Shown here piece by piece: positions 53,047 to 61,299 of a DNA stretch of 64,000 nucleotides; within the stretch, counting starts at the first letter, position 1; each line of letters begins with the position of its first letter. Origin of the DNA: Clostridia bacterium (GTDB lineage: Bacteria; Bacillota; Clostridia; Lachnospirales; Lachnospiraceae); contig QKAS01000005.1 of the NCBI GenBank assembly GCA_003246295.1, positions 1 to 64,000 on the forward strand, given 5' to 3'. Below the pieces are notes generated by a model, which saw nothing but the letters and a program-made list of their open reading frames with translations, had not been told where the DNA came from and did not search any database. The translations under genes and the position numbers were made by a program.

Positions 53047-54189
53047 ATGGAGTATGGTATTTTGACAAAATGTCTATATGGAAATGGAAAAAAATTACAG
53101 TGTGATAAGTCGGGAGCCTTAAGTTTCCCTATTTATCAAAGCGCTACATTTGCTCATTATGGTGTCGGAGAAGGAACAGGTTATGATTATAGCAGAATGC
53201 AGAATCCGACAAGACAACAATTAGAACATGTAATTTCCTCGTTGGAGCAAGGAAGTGATGCGTTTGCCTTCTCCAGTGGAATGGCTGCGATTAGTGCAGT
53301 GATGGAATTATTTCACCCCGGAGATCATATAATAACGGATAAGGATCTGTATGGAGGTAGCAGAAGGTTATTTCATAATATAAATGAAAAAAATGGAATT
53401 GAGTTCAGTCATATTGATTTTCAAACGGAAATGTTGGAAGATTTTATTCTTGAACATACGAAGGCAATATTGATTGAGACGCCATCGAATCCAATGATGG
53501 GTGTAATTGATATTTACAAAACTGCAGAAATTGCAAAAAAGTACGGTATATTGCTTATTGTTGATAATACTTTTTTGTCACCATATTTTCAGAATCCACT
53601 CAGTTTAGGTGCAGATATTGTAGTTCATAGTGGAACAAAGTTTTTAGGTGGACATAATGATACATTGGCAGGATTTGCGGTGACCAATTCTGATGAGATA
53701 GCGCAGAAACTAAGATTTATCCTAAAAACAACTGGAGCAGGTCTGGCACCGTTTGACAGTTGGCTGATTTTAAGAGGAATCAAGACACTAGGACTTAGAA
53801 TGGAAAAATCCATGCAGAATGCAATAGGTATTGTGGAATGGCTACAAAAAGAAAAGAAAGTGAGTAAGGTATATTATCCTGGGTTAAAAGATAATTTGGG
53901 ATATGAAGTATGCAAGAAACAGTCGAGAGGATTTGGAAGCATGATCACATTTGAAGTAAACACAAAGGAGACTGCCCTATCAATCCTTAATAAAGTTAGC
54001 CTAATACATTTTGCAGAGAGTCTAGGAGGCGTGGAAACATTAATCACATATCCAATCACGCAGACACATGCTGATTTATCACAGCGGGATCTTGAATCAA
54101 ATGGGATTACAGATAAGATATTACGTCTTTCAGTTGGAATTGAGGACATCAAGGATCTGATATGTGAACTGGAATTTATTTTTAAATGA
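53047..54189 (+). CDS. Trans-sulfuration PLP enzyme (cystathionine gamma-synthase/lyase type)
   Basis: About 380 residues of the Cys/Met-metabolism PLP family: FSSGMAAISA, LIETPSNPMMGVIDI, VDNTFLSPYFQNPLSLGADIVVHSGTK with Schiff-base Lys198, and SLGGVETLITYP near the C-end. It could be a cystathionine synthase or lyase, or an O-acetylhomoserine/methionine lyase; these cannot be told apart by eye. I start at ATG 53047. TTG 53035 is an alternative, with no better site. Lies beside an Rrf2 gene and near a thioredoxin gene, suggesting sulfur metabolism. Confidence 0.9.
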   Translation: MEYGILTKCLYGNGKKLQCDKSGALSFPIYQSATFAHYGVGEGTGYDYSRMQNPTRQQLEHVISSLEQGSDAFAFSSGMAAISAVMELFHPGDHIITDKDLYGGSRRLFHNINEKNGIEFSHIDFQTEMLEDFILEHTKAILIETPSNPMMGVIDIYKTAEIAKKYGILLIVDNTFLSPYFQNPLSLGADIVVHSGTKFLGGHNDTLAGFAVTNSDEIAQKLRFILKTTGAGLAPFDSWLILRGIKTLGLRMEKSMQNAIGIVEWLQKEKKVSKVYYPGLKDNLGYEVCKKQSRGFGSMITFEVNTKETALSILNKVSLIHFAESLGGVETLITYPITQTHADLSQRDLESNGITDKILRLSVGIEDIKDLICELEFIFK

Positions 54190-54235
54190 ATTTTAAATGT
54201 GATAAGGTCACAGAATAGAACTCCAAAATGTATAT

Positions 54236-54285
54236 AATCAAATTATAGTCATTGATAAAAACATATAATAATAAATAATTTGATT
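54236..54285. promoter_or_regulatory. 11-base inverted repeat around the thioredoxin promoter region
   Basis: AATCAAATTAT (54236-54246) and its exact complement ATAATTTGATT (54275-54285) flank TATAAT (54264-54269), a possible -10 with no good -35. It ends 16 bases before ATG 54302. It may be an operator pair or a leader hairpin. Confidence 0.5.
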
Positions 54286-54301
54286 CTTAGGAGGAATAAA
54301 A

Positions 54302-54613
54302 ATGAGTGCATTAAAAATCACAAAAGATAATTTTGAAAAAGAAGTGTTACAATCTGACAAACCTGTATTACTTGATTTCTGGGCGGCTTGGTGCGGACCT
54401 TGTAAAATGGTAGGACCAATTGTAGAACAGGTTGCAGAAGAAGCAACAGGAACTGCAAAGGTAGGTAAGGTAAATGTTGACGAAGAACCTGAATTAGCGC
54501 AGATGTTTCGTGTAATGAGTATTCCTACGCTAGTCGTCATGAAAGAAGGCAAGGTAGTTCAAAGTACAGTTGGTGTACAGTCAAAACAGACGTTATTATC
54601 TATGATCAAGTGA
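54302..54613 (+). CDS. trxA: Thioredoxin
   Basis: A 103-residue thioredoxin with active site WCGPC (29-33 in DFWAAWCGPCKMVGP), cis-Pro MSIPTLVVMKEG and standard length. It reduces protein disulfides with a thioredoxin reductase, not seen in the window. AGGAGG ribosome site; own terminator after it. Confidence 0.95.
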   Translation: MSALKITKDNFEKEVLQSDKPVLLDFWAAWCGPCKMVGPIVEQVAEEATGTAKVGKVNVDEEPELAQMFRVMSIPTLVVMKEGKVVQSTVGVQSKQTLLSMIK

Positions 54614-54634
54614 AGATTATAACAAAACATAGAA

Positions 54635-54684
54635 GAGTGTGTCGCATATTCCGCACCGCGGGTTATACGGCATGCTCTTTTTTT
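54635..54684 (+). terminator. Terminator after thioredoxin
   Basis: GAGTGTGTCG (54635-54644) pairs, with G-U pairs, with CGGCATGCTC (54668-54677), followed by T7. Confidence 0.6.
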
Positions 54685-54827
54685 GTAAAAATGCTATCAT
54701 GAAAGATGGTCTCTTTTTAAGACGGCGATAGGTTTGATTTTATGTGATATGAGTGATAAACTTATTTAAAAGTAAGTTTTTTTGGTATGAAAGAAACAGA
54801 AGTTATGTTAATAGTGATGGAGAACAT

Positions 54828-55385
54828 ATGAAATTTTATTGGAAATTATTTAAATCCACATTCTTCTTAAGTGCATTTACATTTGGTGGAGGTTTTGTAA
54901 TTGTACCACTTATACGCAAGAAGTTTGTAGAGCAATATAAATGGATAGAAGAGAAAGAAATGCTTGATCTGACAGCAATCGCACAGTCTTCACCAGGTGC
55001 GATAGCCGTGAATGCGGCGGTACTGGTTGGCTACAAATTAGCAGGCATTTCTGGTGCGCTTATTACACTTATTGGTACGGTGCTTCCACCATTGCTGATT
55101 TTGTCTGTCATTTCTGTCGCGTACGCATCATTCCGTGATAATCTCTTGGTACAAGCTGTTCTGCGCGGCATGCAGGCAGGTGTGGCGGCGGTGATCATGG
55201 ATGTTGTATATGTATTGATCAGAGATCTTGTAAAAGAAAAGAAAGTAATTTCAATCTTATTGTTTTTATTCTCGTTTGTAGCTGTCTATTTCTTGAAAAT
55301 AAATACTATCTACATTATTTTGCTCAGTGGTGTTATGGGCTGTTTGTTATTCACTGACCGAAAGGAAGATGGTGTGAAAAAATGA
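54828..55385 (+). CDS. Chromate transporter, first half (split pair)
   Basis: About 185 residues, one chromate-transporter unit: SAFTFGGGFVIVPLIRKKFVEQ and IAQSSPGAIAVNAAVLVGYKLAG. ATG 54828 (MKFYW) follows GGAGAA; a start at 54753 has no site and adds a non-family extension. Its end overlaps the second half by four bases (ATGA), so both subunits are made together and form one transporter. Confidence 0.9.
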   Translation: MKFYWKLFKSTFFLSAFTFGGGFVIVPLIRKKFVEQYKWIEEKEMLDLTAIAQSSPGAIAVNAAVLVGYKLAGISGALITLIGTVLPPLLILSVISVAYASFRDNLLVQAVLRGMQAGVAAVIMDVVYVLIRDLVKEKKVISILLFLFSFVAVYFLKINTIYIILLSGVMGCLLFTDRKEDGVKK

Positions 55386-55942
55386 TTTATTTGCAGTTAT
55401 ATATCAGCTTTTTCCAAATTGGACTCTTTAGCTTTGGCGGTGGGTATGCGGCGATTCCTTTGATACAAGAGCAGGTCGTTACGATGAATCACTGGCTTAG
55501 CATGCAAGCATTTGCAGATGTGGTTACCATATCTCAGATGACGCCTGGACCAATAGCGATTAATGCTGCAACTTTTGTTGGGATACAAATGGGTGGAACA
55601 TTAGGGGCAGTGATTGCAACAATCGGATGTGTAACGCCTTCCGTAGTCATTTCCTTATTCCTTGCATATGTTTATTATAAATATAAAAACTTAAGTATTG
55701 TGAAAGGCATTATGGGTGGATTAAGACCGGCAGTGGTAGCGTTAATTACTGCGGCGGGTATTTCGCTAACAATTTTGGCCTTCTTCGGGCAGAAATCTCT
55801 AACGATTACGAACTTGGATCTGATTGCAGTACTTTTGTTTATGTCAGGATTTTTTATTCTTAGAAAATGGAAAATAAATCCACTTCTTATTATGGTGGCA
55901 GCAGGAATCATTGGTGGCGTATTGTACAGTGTTGTGCCATAA
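55382..55942 (+). CDS. Chromate transporter, second half (split pair)
   Basis: A 186-residue partner unit: GLFSFGGGYAAIPLIQEQVV, ISQMTPGPIAINAATFVGIQMGG and five to six helices. Together with the preceding gene it corresponds to the two halves of the fused ChrA at 48433. The gene for a C_GCAxxG_C_C protein follows about 60 bases downstream. Confidence 0.9.
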   Translation: MIYLQLYISFFQIGLFSFGGGYAAIPLIQEQVVTMNHWLSMQAFADVVTISQMTPGPIAINAATFVGIQMGGTLGAVIATIGCVTPSVVISLFLAYVYYKYKNLSIVKGIMGGLRPAVVALITAAGISLTILAFFGQKSLTITNLDLIAVLLFMSGFFILRKWKINPLLIMVAAGIIGGVLYSVVP

Positions 55943-56004
55943 AGAAAATCGTGCTACAATATAAAGAGCATATGCTAATAATTAACAAGCGGAGAGCATC
56001 AGTG

Positions 56005-56460
56005 ATGAAATCATGTTCAGAAAAAGCAATGGAGAATTTTAAACAAGGATATAACTGCTCACAGTCAGTGTTCCTGGCATTTTCAGACTTTTATTCCATG
56101 GATCAGGACACAGCTCTTAGAATTAGTTCTTCTTTTGGCGGTGGGATGGGCCGATTGAGAGAAGTGTGTGGTGCGGTAAGTGGAATGTTTATGGTGGCAG
56201 GCATGTTATATGGATATACAGATCCAAAAGACCATAAATCCAAGACAAAACACTATGAAAGAATACAGGATTTGGCAAGAGAATTCAAAAACAGGAATCA
56301 TTCCATCATTTGCAGAGAATTATTGGGGCTTGAAGCGGGACCAGACAGCCCGGTGCCTGAACTTAGGACAAAAGAATATTATAAAAAAAGACCTTGTGTG
56401 GAATTGGTCGGTATGGCGGCTGAAATAATGGAAGAATATCTACAAAATAATCCATATTAG
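56005..56460 (+). CDS. C_GCAxxG_C_C family protein
   Basis: About 151 residues of the split-Soret/C_GCAxxG_C_C family: FKQGYNCSQSVFLAF, the core VCGAVSGMFMVAG, then ICRELLG and KRPCVELVGMAAEIM. The four conserved Cys positions could bind an Fe-S or other metal site. Common in anaerobes; function unknown. ATG 56005 follows GGAGAG; an upstream in-frame start at 55867 lies inside the chromate gene. A terminator follows. Confidence 0.87.
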   Translation: MKSCSEKAMENFKQGYNCSQSVFLAFSDFYSMDQDTALRISSSFGGGMGRLREVCGAVSGMFMVAGMLYGYTDPKDHKSKTKHYERIQDLAREFKNRNHSIICRELLGLEAGPDSPVPELRTKEYYKKRPCVELVGMAAEIMEEYLQNNPY

Positions 56461-56462
56461 GA

Positions 56463-56501
56463 CACAAAAAACCGACTGTGAATTCACAATCGGTTTTTTG
56501 T
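56463..56501 (+). terminator. Terminator after the C_GCAxxG_C_C gene
   Basis: ACAAAAAACCGA (56463-56474) pairs with TCGGTTTTTTGT (56490-56501); inside is the palindrome TGTGAATTCACA. The A/T flanks make it work in both directions, so it can also serve the convergent gene at 56537. Confidence 0.8.
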
Positions 56502-56536
56502 GTTTTATGGATAACTAAGTCAGTTGGATTCGTGTT

Positions 56537-56893
56537 TTAAGATTCGTGGTGACATTCATGTTCATGACATGAATCTCCGGAATCGATTAAATTGCCTGCA
56601 ATCCATGCAAGGGTAACTTCTTTTGTATTACCAGAGCAGCCACGGATGACATCTATTCCTGATTGACTTAATACATTGACAGCGCCGTCTCCCATATTGC
56701 CAGCAAGCATCAAAGAAACACCTGATGCAGCAAGAACAGACGCAATATTAGATTTACAACCGCACCCAGCTGGTGATGGTATTAGTTCCTGATCGATAAT
56801 ATTTGAGTTTTCAATGGTGAACACAGTAAAATATTCACAGTGACCAAAATGACTGTCAATCATTTCGTTTCTAGATGGTAATGCTATTTTCAT
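56537..56893 (-). CDS. NifX/NifB-like dinitrogenase iron-molybdenum cofactor family protein
   Basis: About 118 residues: KIALPSRNEMIDSHFGHCEYF (start of the NifX/NifB-C fold), IPSPAGCGCKSNI and a Cys/His-rich tail CHEHECHHES that could bind metal. This family carries metal clusters in many anaerobes, most of which do not fix nitrogen. ATG 56893 (MKIALP) follows AAGGAG; an in-frame start at 56956 would overlap the promoter -35. Divergent from a DUF134 gene, a common pairing. Confidence 0.87.
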   Translation of the reverse strand: MKIALPSRNEMIDSHFGHCEYFTVFTIENSNIIDQELIPSPAGCGCKSNIASVLAASGVSLMLAGNMGDGAVNVLSQSGIDVIRGCSGNTKEVTLAWIAGNLIDSGDSCHEHECHHES

Positions 56894-56927
56894 TTTATAA
56901 CTCCTTAGACTCGTTTTGATAATTATT

Positions 56928-56956
56928 ATACTAAAACTATTTTTGGCATATGTCAA
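56928..56956 (-). promoter_or_regulatory. Promoter of the NifX-like gene
   Basis: On the minus strand: TTGACA (56956-56951), 17-base spacer, TAGTAT (56933-56928). This excludes translation starting at 56956. Confidence 0.6.
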
Positions 56957-57022
56957 TAACTATTGAATAACATAGTAAACAAAAAATATAGAATTATTTT
57001 ATAAAACAAAAAACGAAAGTTA

Positions 57023-57031
57023 TGCTATAAT
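57023..57031 (+). promoter_or_regulatory. Extended -10 of the DUF134 gene
   Basis: TGCTATAAT matches the extended -10 TGnTATAAT; no clear -35 lies 17 bases upstream. It is 107 bases before ATG 57138. Confidence 0.45.
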
Positions 57032-57137
57032 ACGAATAAAATAATTCTGAAAGAATCATTCAATCTTATTCTAAAAGATTATGTAACGTATGGCTACATA
57101 TGATATAAGCAAGATAGAGTGAACAAGGAGATTTGAG

Positions 57138-57605
57138 ATGGCCAGGCCAACCAAATGGAGAAAAATAGAGCACATTCCAGCAATACCGTATTTTGTACCA
57201 TCTGAAACTGAGGCGGTACAGGTTGAGGAAACGATATTAAAATTAGAAGAACTTGAAGCCATAAGACTAAAAGATTTAGTAGGACTTGAGCAGAGTGAAT
57301 GCGCGGAAAAAATGGAGGTTTCAAGACCTACATTTCAAAGGATACTTCTATCTGCAAGAGAAAAAGTTGCAGACAGTCTGATCAATGGGAAAATGATTCG
57401 AATTGAAGGTGGCAATTTCACCCTGAATATATGTCCAATCCAGTGCAAAGATTGTGGAAAAGAATGGAAAGATAGTTTTGAAAATTTAAAAGCAATGAAA
57501 AATGGAACGTATGTCTGTCCAGATTGTGGTTCGGGGAATGTGATCTGCGAAGACAGATGTTTGGATAAAGTGTGCTGCAAACAATGCCGCCGCCATAGGG
57601 GATAA
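57138..57605 (+). CDS. DUF134 DNA-binding protein with Cys-rich tail
   Basis: A 155-residue protein. The N-terminal DUF134 domain (about 1-90) has MARPTKWRKIEHIP, LEELEAIRLKDLVGLEQSECA and the sigma-like HTH KMEVSRPTFQRILLSAREK. The rest is Cys-rich (CPIQCKDCGKEW, CPDCGSGNVIC, CCKQC), able to bind zinc or a cluster. DUF134 proteins are usually linked with NifX-like genes and are thought to control them. Here the partner is divergent, 244 bases away. Ends six bases before the 7TM-GGDEF gene. Confidence 0.9.
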   Translation: MARPTKWRKIEHIPAIPYFVPSETEAVQVEETILKLEELEAIRLKDLVGLEQSECAEKMEVSRPTFQRILLSAREKVADSLINGKMIRIEGGNFTLNICPIQCKDCGKEWKDSFENLKAMKNGTYVCPDCGSGNVICEDRCLDKVCCKQCRRHRG

Positions 57606-57610
57606 TAAAA

Positions 57611-59050
57611 GTGAATCATATTTTATTAAGCAGCTTACTGATGATATCATCTATTTTACTTGGAAATTTGTTTATTTATGCAATTAGAAGAAGGAAAATT
57701 CCGGGGATGCTTCCTTTTTCATTTCTAATCATTGCAATGCTGATTCATTCGGCAGGATATGCGTTTGAATTGACAGGTGGTTCGCTGGATTTTATGTACC
57801 AGCGAGTCAGAATGGAATATATTGGGATTGCGGCGTATCCCTTTTTAATTTTATGGTTTGCACGTGAATTTACAGACGAAAAAAGAATAGCGAACAGAGG
57901 GCTTCTTTCAGTCATTTTTACGTTTGGATTAACGACATTTATACTGGTTCAGACGAATTCGTTCCATTGGTTCTATTATTCATCGATTGGTGTAAGTATA
58001 GACCCTGGTTTCAGAGTCATTATACTAGAAAAAGGACCATGGTATTATGTTCAGCTTACCTGTCTCATGTTTTCTATTCTTTATAGTATTATCGTATTTC
58101 ATATCAGGTATATAAAGTCACAGGGAGAGTATAAGAAAAAGGTTCAGTTTGGTTTGCTCGGAGTGTCAATACCACTAATTACAGTTTTACTATACACATT
58201 TGAACTTGGGCCCAAGTATATCGATATCATGCCATTTTCATTTTTGATTATGGCGCTGGTATTATTTTTTGGTGTATTCAGACATGATATTTTCACTTTG
58301 ACACCGATAACTTATGAAATGATTTTTCAGACTGTAGATGAAGCTGTATTTGTTCTTGATGAACATGATCATGTTTTAAGATTTAACAGAGCCTGTAGAG
58401 AATATTTCCCATCATTTGCTCAGAGCAAAGCAGGCGAGCTGATTGAGAACATAAAAGAGTGGGCAGTGTATGATTTTGTGGAGCAGCCTGCTCATTATGA
58501 GCTTGACGACAAAGTCTATCATATTAAGGTCAGCAGAATGGAAAATAATAAAGTCAGGGTGTTTGTGATTACAGACATCACCGATTCTGAAATGGCTAAA
58601 AAACAATTAGAGCTGCTTGCAACCAGAGATGGTCTGACGGGTCTATATAATAGAAGATATTTCATGGAAAAGATGGAAGAGCATAAAATTTCAGGTACTT
58701 TTGCTCTTTTGGATATTGATCATTTTAAAAAAGTAAATGATCAGCATGGTCATTTTGAAGGGGATAAAGTATTAACATATTTTGGAAATCAGATTATAAA
58801 ATATTTCAAGGGGAATCTTTATTGCAGATATGGAGGCGAAGAGTTCTTAATCTTTATACCAGATTCGACCATGGAATCGGCATTTCGCCAGTTGGAAGAA
58901 ATGAGAAAAGAGATTCAGATGCAATGCAAAGTTACCTTTTCAGCAGGTATTGCAGTATATAATGGTAACAACATTATGGAGGTAATAGACAGAGCGGATA
59001 AAAAACTTTATGAAGCAAAGCAGCAAGGCCGTAATAGGATCTGCTATTAA
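57611..59050 (+). CDS. 7TM-sensor PAS GGDEF diguanylate cyclase
   Basis: A 479-residue membrane protein: an N-terminal seven-helix sensor of the histidine-kinase 7TM type (about 1-225), a PAS-like region (about 240-325: FQTVDEAVFVLDEHDHVLRF), and GGDEF (about 330-479) with RDGLTGLYNRRYF and catalytic RYGGEEFL. The active site is intact (GGEEF), so it should make cyclic-di-GMP. GTG start at 57611. A strong terminator follows. Confidence 0.9.
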   Translation: MNHILLSSLLMISSILLGNLFIYAIRRRKIPGMLPFSFLIIAMLIHSAGYAFELTGGSLDFMYQRVRMEYIGIAAYPFLILWFAREFTDEKRIANRGLLSVIFTFGLTTFILVQTNSFHWFYYSSIGVSIDPGFRVIILEKGPWYYVQLTCLMFSILYSIIVFHIRYIKSQGEYKKKVQFGLLGVSIPLITVLLYTFELGPKYIDIMPFSFLIMALVLFFGVFRHDIFTLTPITYEMIFQTVDEAVFVLDEHDHVLRFNRACREYFPSFAQSKAGELIENIKEWAVYDFVEQPAHYELDDKVYHIKVSRMENNKVRVFVITDITDSEMAKKQLELLATRDGLTGLYNRRYFMEKMEEHKISGTFALLDIDHFKKVNDQHGHFEGDKVLTYFGNQIIKYFKGNLYCRYGGEEFLIFIPDSTMESAFRQLEEMRKEIQMQCKVTFSAGIAVYNGNNIMEVIDRADKKLYEAKQQGRNRICY

Positions 59051-59076
59051 AAATTGTAATCTATCAAGGAATTTTA

Positions 59077-59120
59077 AAGTCTCCTGCTACAAAGCATATT
59101 TTATAGCAGGAGACTTTTGA
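59077..59120 (+). terminator. Terminator after the GGDEF gene
   Basis: AAGTCTCCTGCTA (59077-59089) pairs perfectly with TAGCAGGAGACTT (59104-59116). It probably also ends the convergent rubrerythrin operon (A-rich on the other side). Confidence 0.8.
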
Positions 59121-59167
59121 CTTTCATTCATAGATTGAATTTAAGGCAATCCGTATTGAACAATACA

Positions 59168-60361
59168 CTAATAATTTTCTTTTCGTACTTCGAAATAAGA
59201 CTGAGAGTATTTACACACAGGACAAACTTCTGGCGCTTTTTTACCCATAACCAGGTGACCGCAGACACGGCATTCCCACATTGCTTCTTCCCCTTTTTCA
59301 AATACCTGCTGCATTTCAACATTACTCAAAAGAGTCCGGTATCTTTCTTCATGTGCTTTCTCAATCGCAGCGACTCGCCGGAATCTTGCTGCAAGTTCAG
59401 GAAATCCTTCTGCTTCTGCATCTTTGGCAAAGCCATCATACATATCTGTCCACTCATAATGTTCGCCTTCCGCTGCATGAAGAAGATTTTCTGCTGTTGA
59501 GCCAAGGTTGCCAAGTTCTTCATACCAAAGACGTGCATGTTCCTGCTCATTGCGTGCTGTTTTCAGGAATAATTCACTTATCTGATCATAACCTTCTCTG
59601 GAAGCAATATTTGCAAAATATGTATACTTATTACGAGCCTGACTTTCCCCAGAAAACGCTTCCATAAGATTTTTTTCTGTCTTTGTTCCGGCATACTTGT
59701 TTTCAGATATAGCTTTTTCTTCGATTTTTTCAAAGACTGATGCAGGTTGTTTGCAGACAGGACATTTAAAATCTGCCGGAAGTGTTCCTTCGTGAATGTA
59801 GCCACAGACAGTACAACGATATCTTTCCATAGTTTGTTTCTCCTTTTTGTTTAATATAGATGAAATTTGATTGTTCTTATTTAAAGTATGAATCAACTTC
59901 TTTACAGATTCTGCAGGGAAATCAGTATCTTTTTCAGATTCACATAATTGTTCTAAGAGTTCTATTATAGTCTCACTTTGCGGGAGCATATACCCTGATT
60001 CACGGATTAGATCCTCCGCCATCAGATGATGGGATCTGGCGATAGCGGATGCAAGTTGTTTAAGAACTGGATTATTTGTTTCGTGCGCAATCTGTTCTGA
60101 CATTTTCTCAAGTACAGTCTTTTGAGATGCCATCTTAAGCAATGCATTCTGTGTTCTGCTCTTTTTTTCCTGTTGAGGTGGAAATGTGTCAGGAGTTAGC
60201 GAGATTGCATGGGAAGGACAGGCATCCACGCACAAACGGCATCCACTGATACACTTTTCAGGATCAATCTGCCCGGTTTCTGTATCCGTAGCACCTGTGG
60301 GACAGACATAGAGACACAGGCAATCTTTTGTACATAATCTAATATTTCTTACTGCATGCAT
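59168..60361 (-). CDS. Ferredoxin-rubredoxin-rubrerythrin-rubredoxin fusion
   Basis: A 397-residue fusion. Residues 1-55 hold a ferredoxin-like set of eight Cys (C10, C14, C16, C20; C37, C41, C44, C48), then a helical linker. Residues about 178-215 are a rubredoxin ([15 protein letters not shown]). Residues about 225-360 are a rubrerythrin diiron bundle ([42 protein letters not shown]), ended by a second rubredoxin (CRVCGH, CPVCKY). It should reduce H2O2 or O2 with electrons from the ferredoxin and rubredoxin parts. An AAAGGAG precedes an internal ATG at 59830 (Met178), so a shorter 220-residue rubrerythrin may also be made. It starts right after the stop of the upstream gene. Confidence 0.88.
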   Translation of the reverse strand: MHAVRNIRLCTKDCLCLYVCPTGATDTETGQIDPEKCISGCRLCVDACPSHAISLTPDTFPPQQEKKSRTQNALLKMASQKTVLEKMSEQIAHETNNPVLKQLASAIARSHHLMAEDLIRESGYMLPQSETIIELLEQLCESEKDTDFPAESVKKLIHTLNKNNQISSILNKKEKQTMERYRCTVCGYIHEGTLPADFKCPVCKQPASVFEKIEEKAISENKYAGTKTEKNLMEAFSGESQARNKYTYFANIASREGYDQISELFLKTARNEQEHARLWYEELGNLGSTAENLLHAAEGEHYEWTDMYDGFAKDAEAEGFPELAARFRRVAAIEKAHEERYRTLLSNVEMQQVFEKGEEAMWECRVCGHLVMGKKAPEVCPVCKYSQSYFEVRKENY

Positions 60362-61033
60362 TTAGACGACCTCCTTTTGTACAGGTGTTATTTTAAAACT
60401 TGGTACCTTACAGACAGGACAAATTTCAGGTGGAAGATCACCAATATATACAAATCCACAAATCTCACAGACATAAATATTTGTATTGTCCAAAAGTTGG
60501 ATCCCCTGTTTTTCGAATCTTCCAATAAGAGAAGAAAGAATACGCGTACATTTTTCACTCCAGGTAAGGGCACGAAGCGCACCTCTGTCAGCATTTGTTC
60601 TAGCAATCTGAAATGCATCAGGATACATGTTTTCCAGTTCTTTTTCAATCAATGGCTTTAATTCCTGAAGGCGTGATACTGCTTCGACTGGTCTGCGTTT
60701 TTTATAATATTCCGACAATTCCATAAAAACAGCAGCATCATCTGGCCGGTATTGTTTTTCACATCCCTTTGCAAGATTAGAAAACAAAGCATACAGTTCA
60801 GAAGAAGATAGTTCGCGAAGGATTTCAGGTTCATCAGTTTCAACTGATCTTGCAACTGGTTTTCGTGAATAGTTTTCTGAAATACGGAAATCAGATTTTG
60901 TTGCACCACAGATCGGACAGACCCAATTATCCGGAACCTCAGACCAAGGAGTTCCAGGAGCGATTCTGCTTTCAGGGTGACCGATCGTCTCATCGTAAAT
61001 AAAATTGCAGATACTACATACATATTTTTGCAT
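60362..61033 (-). CDS. Protein with rubredoxin domains at both ends
   Basis: A 223-residue protein: N-terminal rubredoxin with MQKYVCSICNFIYDETIGHPE and WVCPICGATKSDF; a helical middle (about 65-175); and a C-terminal rubredoxin-like unit (IYVCEICGFVYIGDLPPEICPVCKVPSFKI). The middle lacks clear diiron EExxH motifs, so it is not itself a rubrerythrin. It is probably an electron shuttle to the fusion protein encoded next, from which no bases separate it. Ribosome site AGGAGG; promoter at 61055-61083. Confidence 0.87.
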   Translation of the reverse strand: MQKYVCSICNFIYDETIGHPESRIAPGTPWSEVPDNWVCPICGATKSDFRISENYSRKPVARSVETDEPEILRELSSSELYALFSNLAKGCEKQYRPDDAAVFMELSEYYKKRRPVEAVSRLQELKPLIEKELENMYPDAFQIARTNADRGALRALTWSEKCTRILSSLIGRFEKQGIQLLDNTNIYVCEICGFVYIGDLPPEICPVCKVPSFKITPVQKEVV

Positions 61034-61054
61034 TTGATAACCCTCCTTTTATTA

Positions 61055-61083
61055 ATTCTAACATTGTTAAATTGTTTATACAA
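61055..61083 (-). promoter_or_regulatory. Promoter of the rubredoxin/rubrerythrin operon
   Basis: On the minus strand: TTGTAT (61083-61078), 17-base spacer, TAGAAT (61060-61055). The spacer contains AACAATTTAACAATGTT, a loose inverted repeat in the region where a peroxide regulator would bind; it is not a good match to the PerR box. Confidence 0.55.
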
Positions 61084-61299
61084 TAATTAATTGCATATGC
61101 TCATAAAAATGAAATATACTTTATTATACGATAATGCGAGACAGATAGAAGAAAAGAAACTTTATAATAGTAAATAAAGAATATATAATCTGAATAACTG
61201 AAATAGATAGAATAAATCAATAAAATATAATATAATAAGATTACATAGTTAAACAAAAATAGAAGGGCATTAGTATATAAGATTGGAGGAACGCTGCAT

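Noticed and set aside
61084..61299. A PerR or riboswitch element in the AT-rich gap.
   Set aside because: The sequence is mostly low-complexity A/T; no arms fit a PerR box or a known riboswitch.
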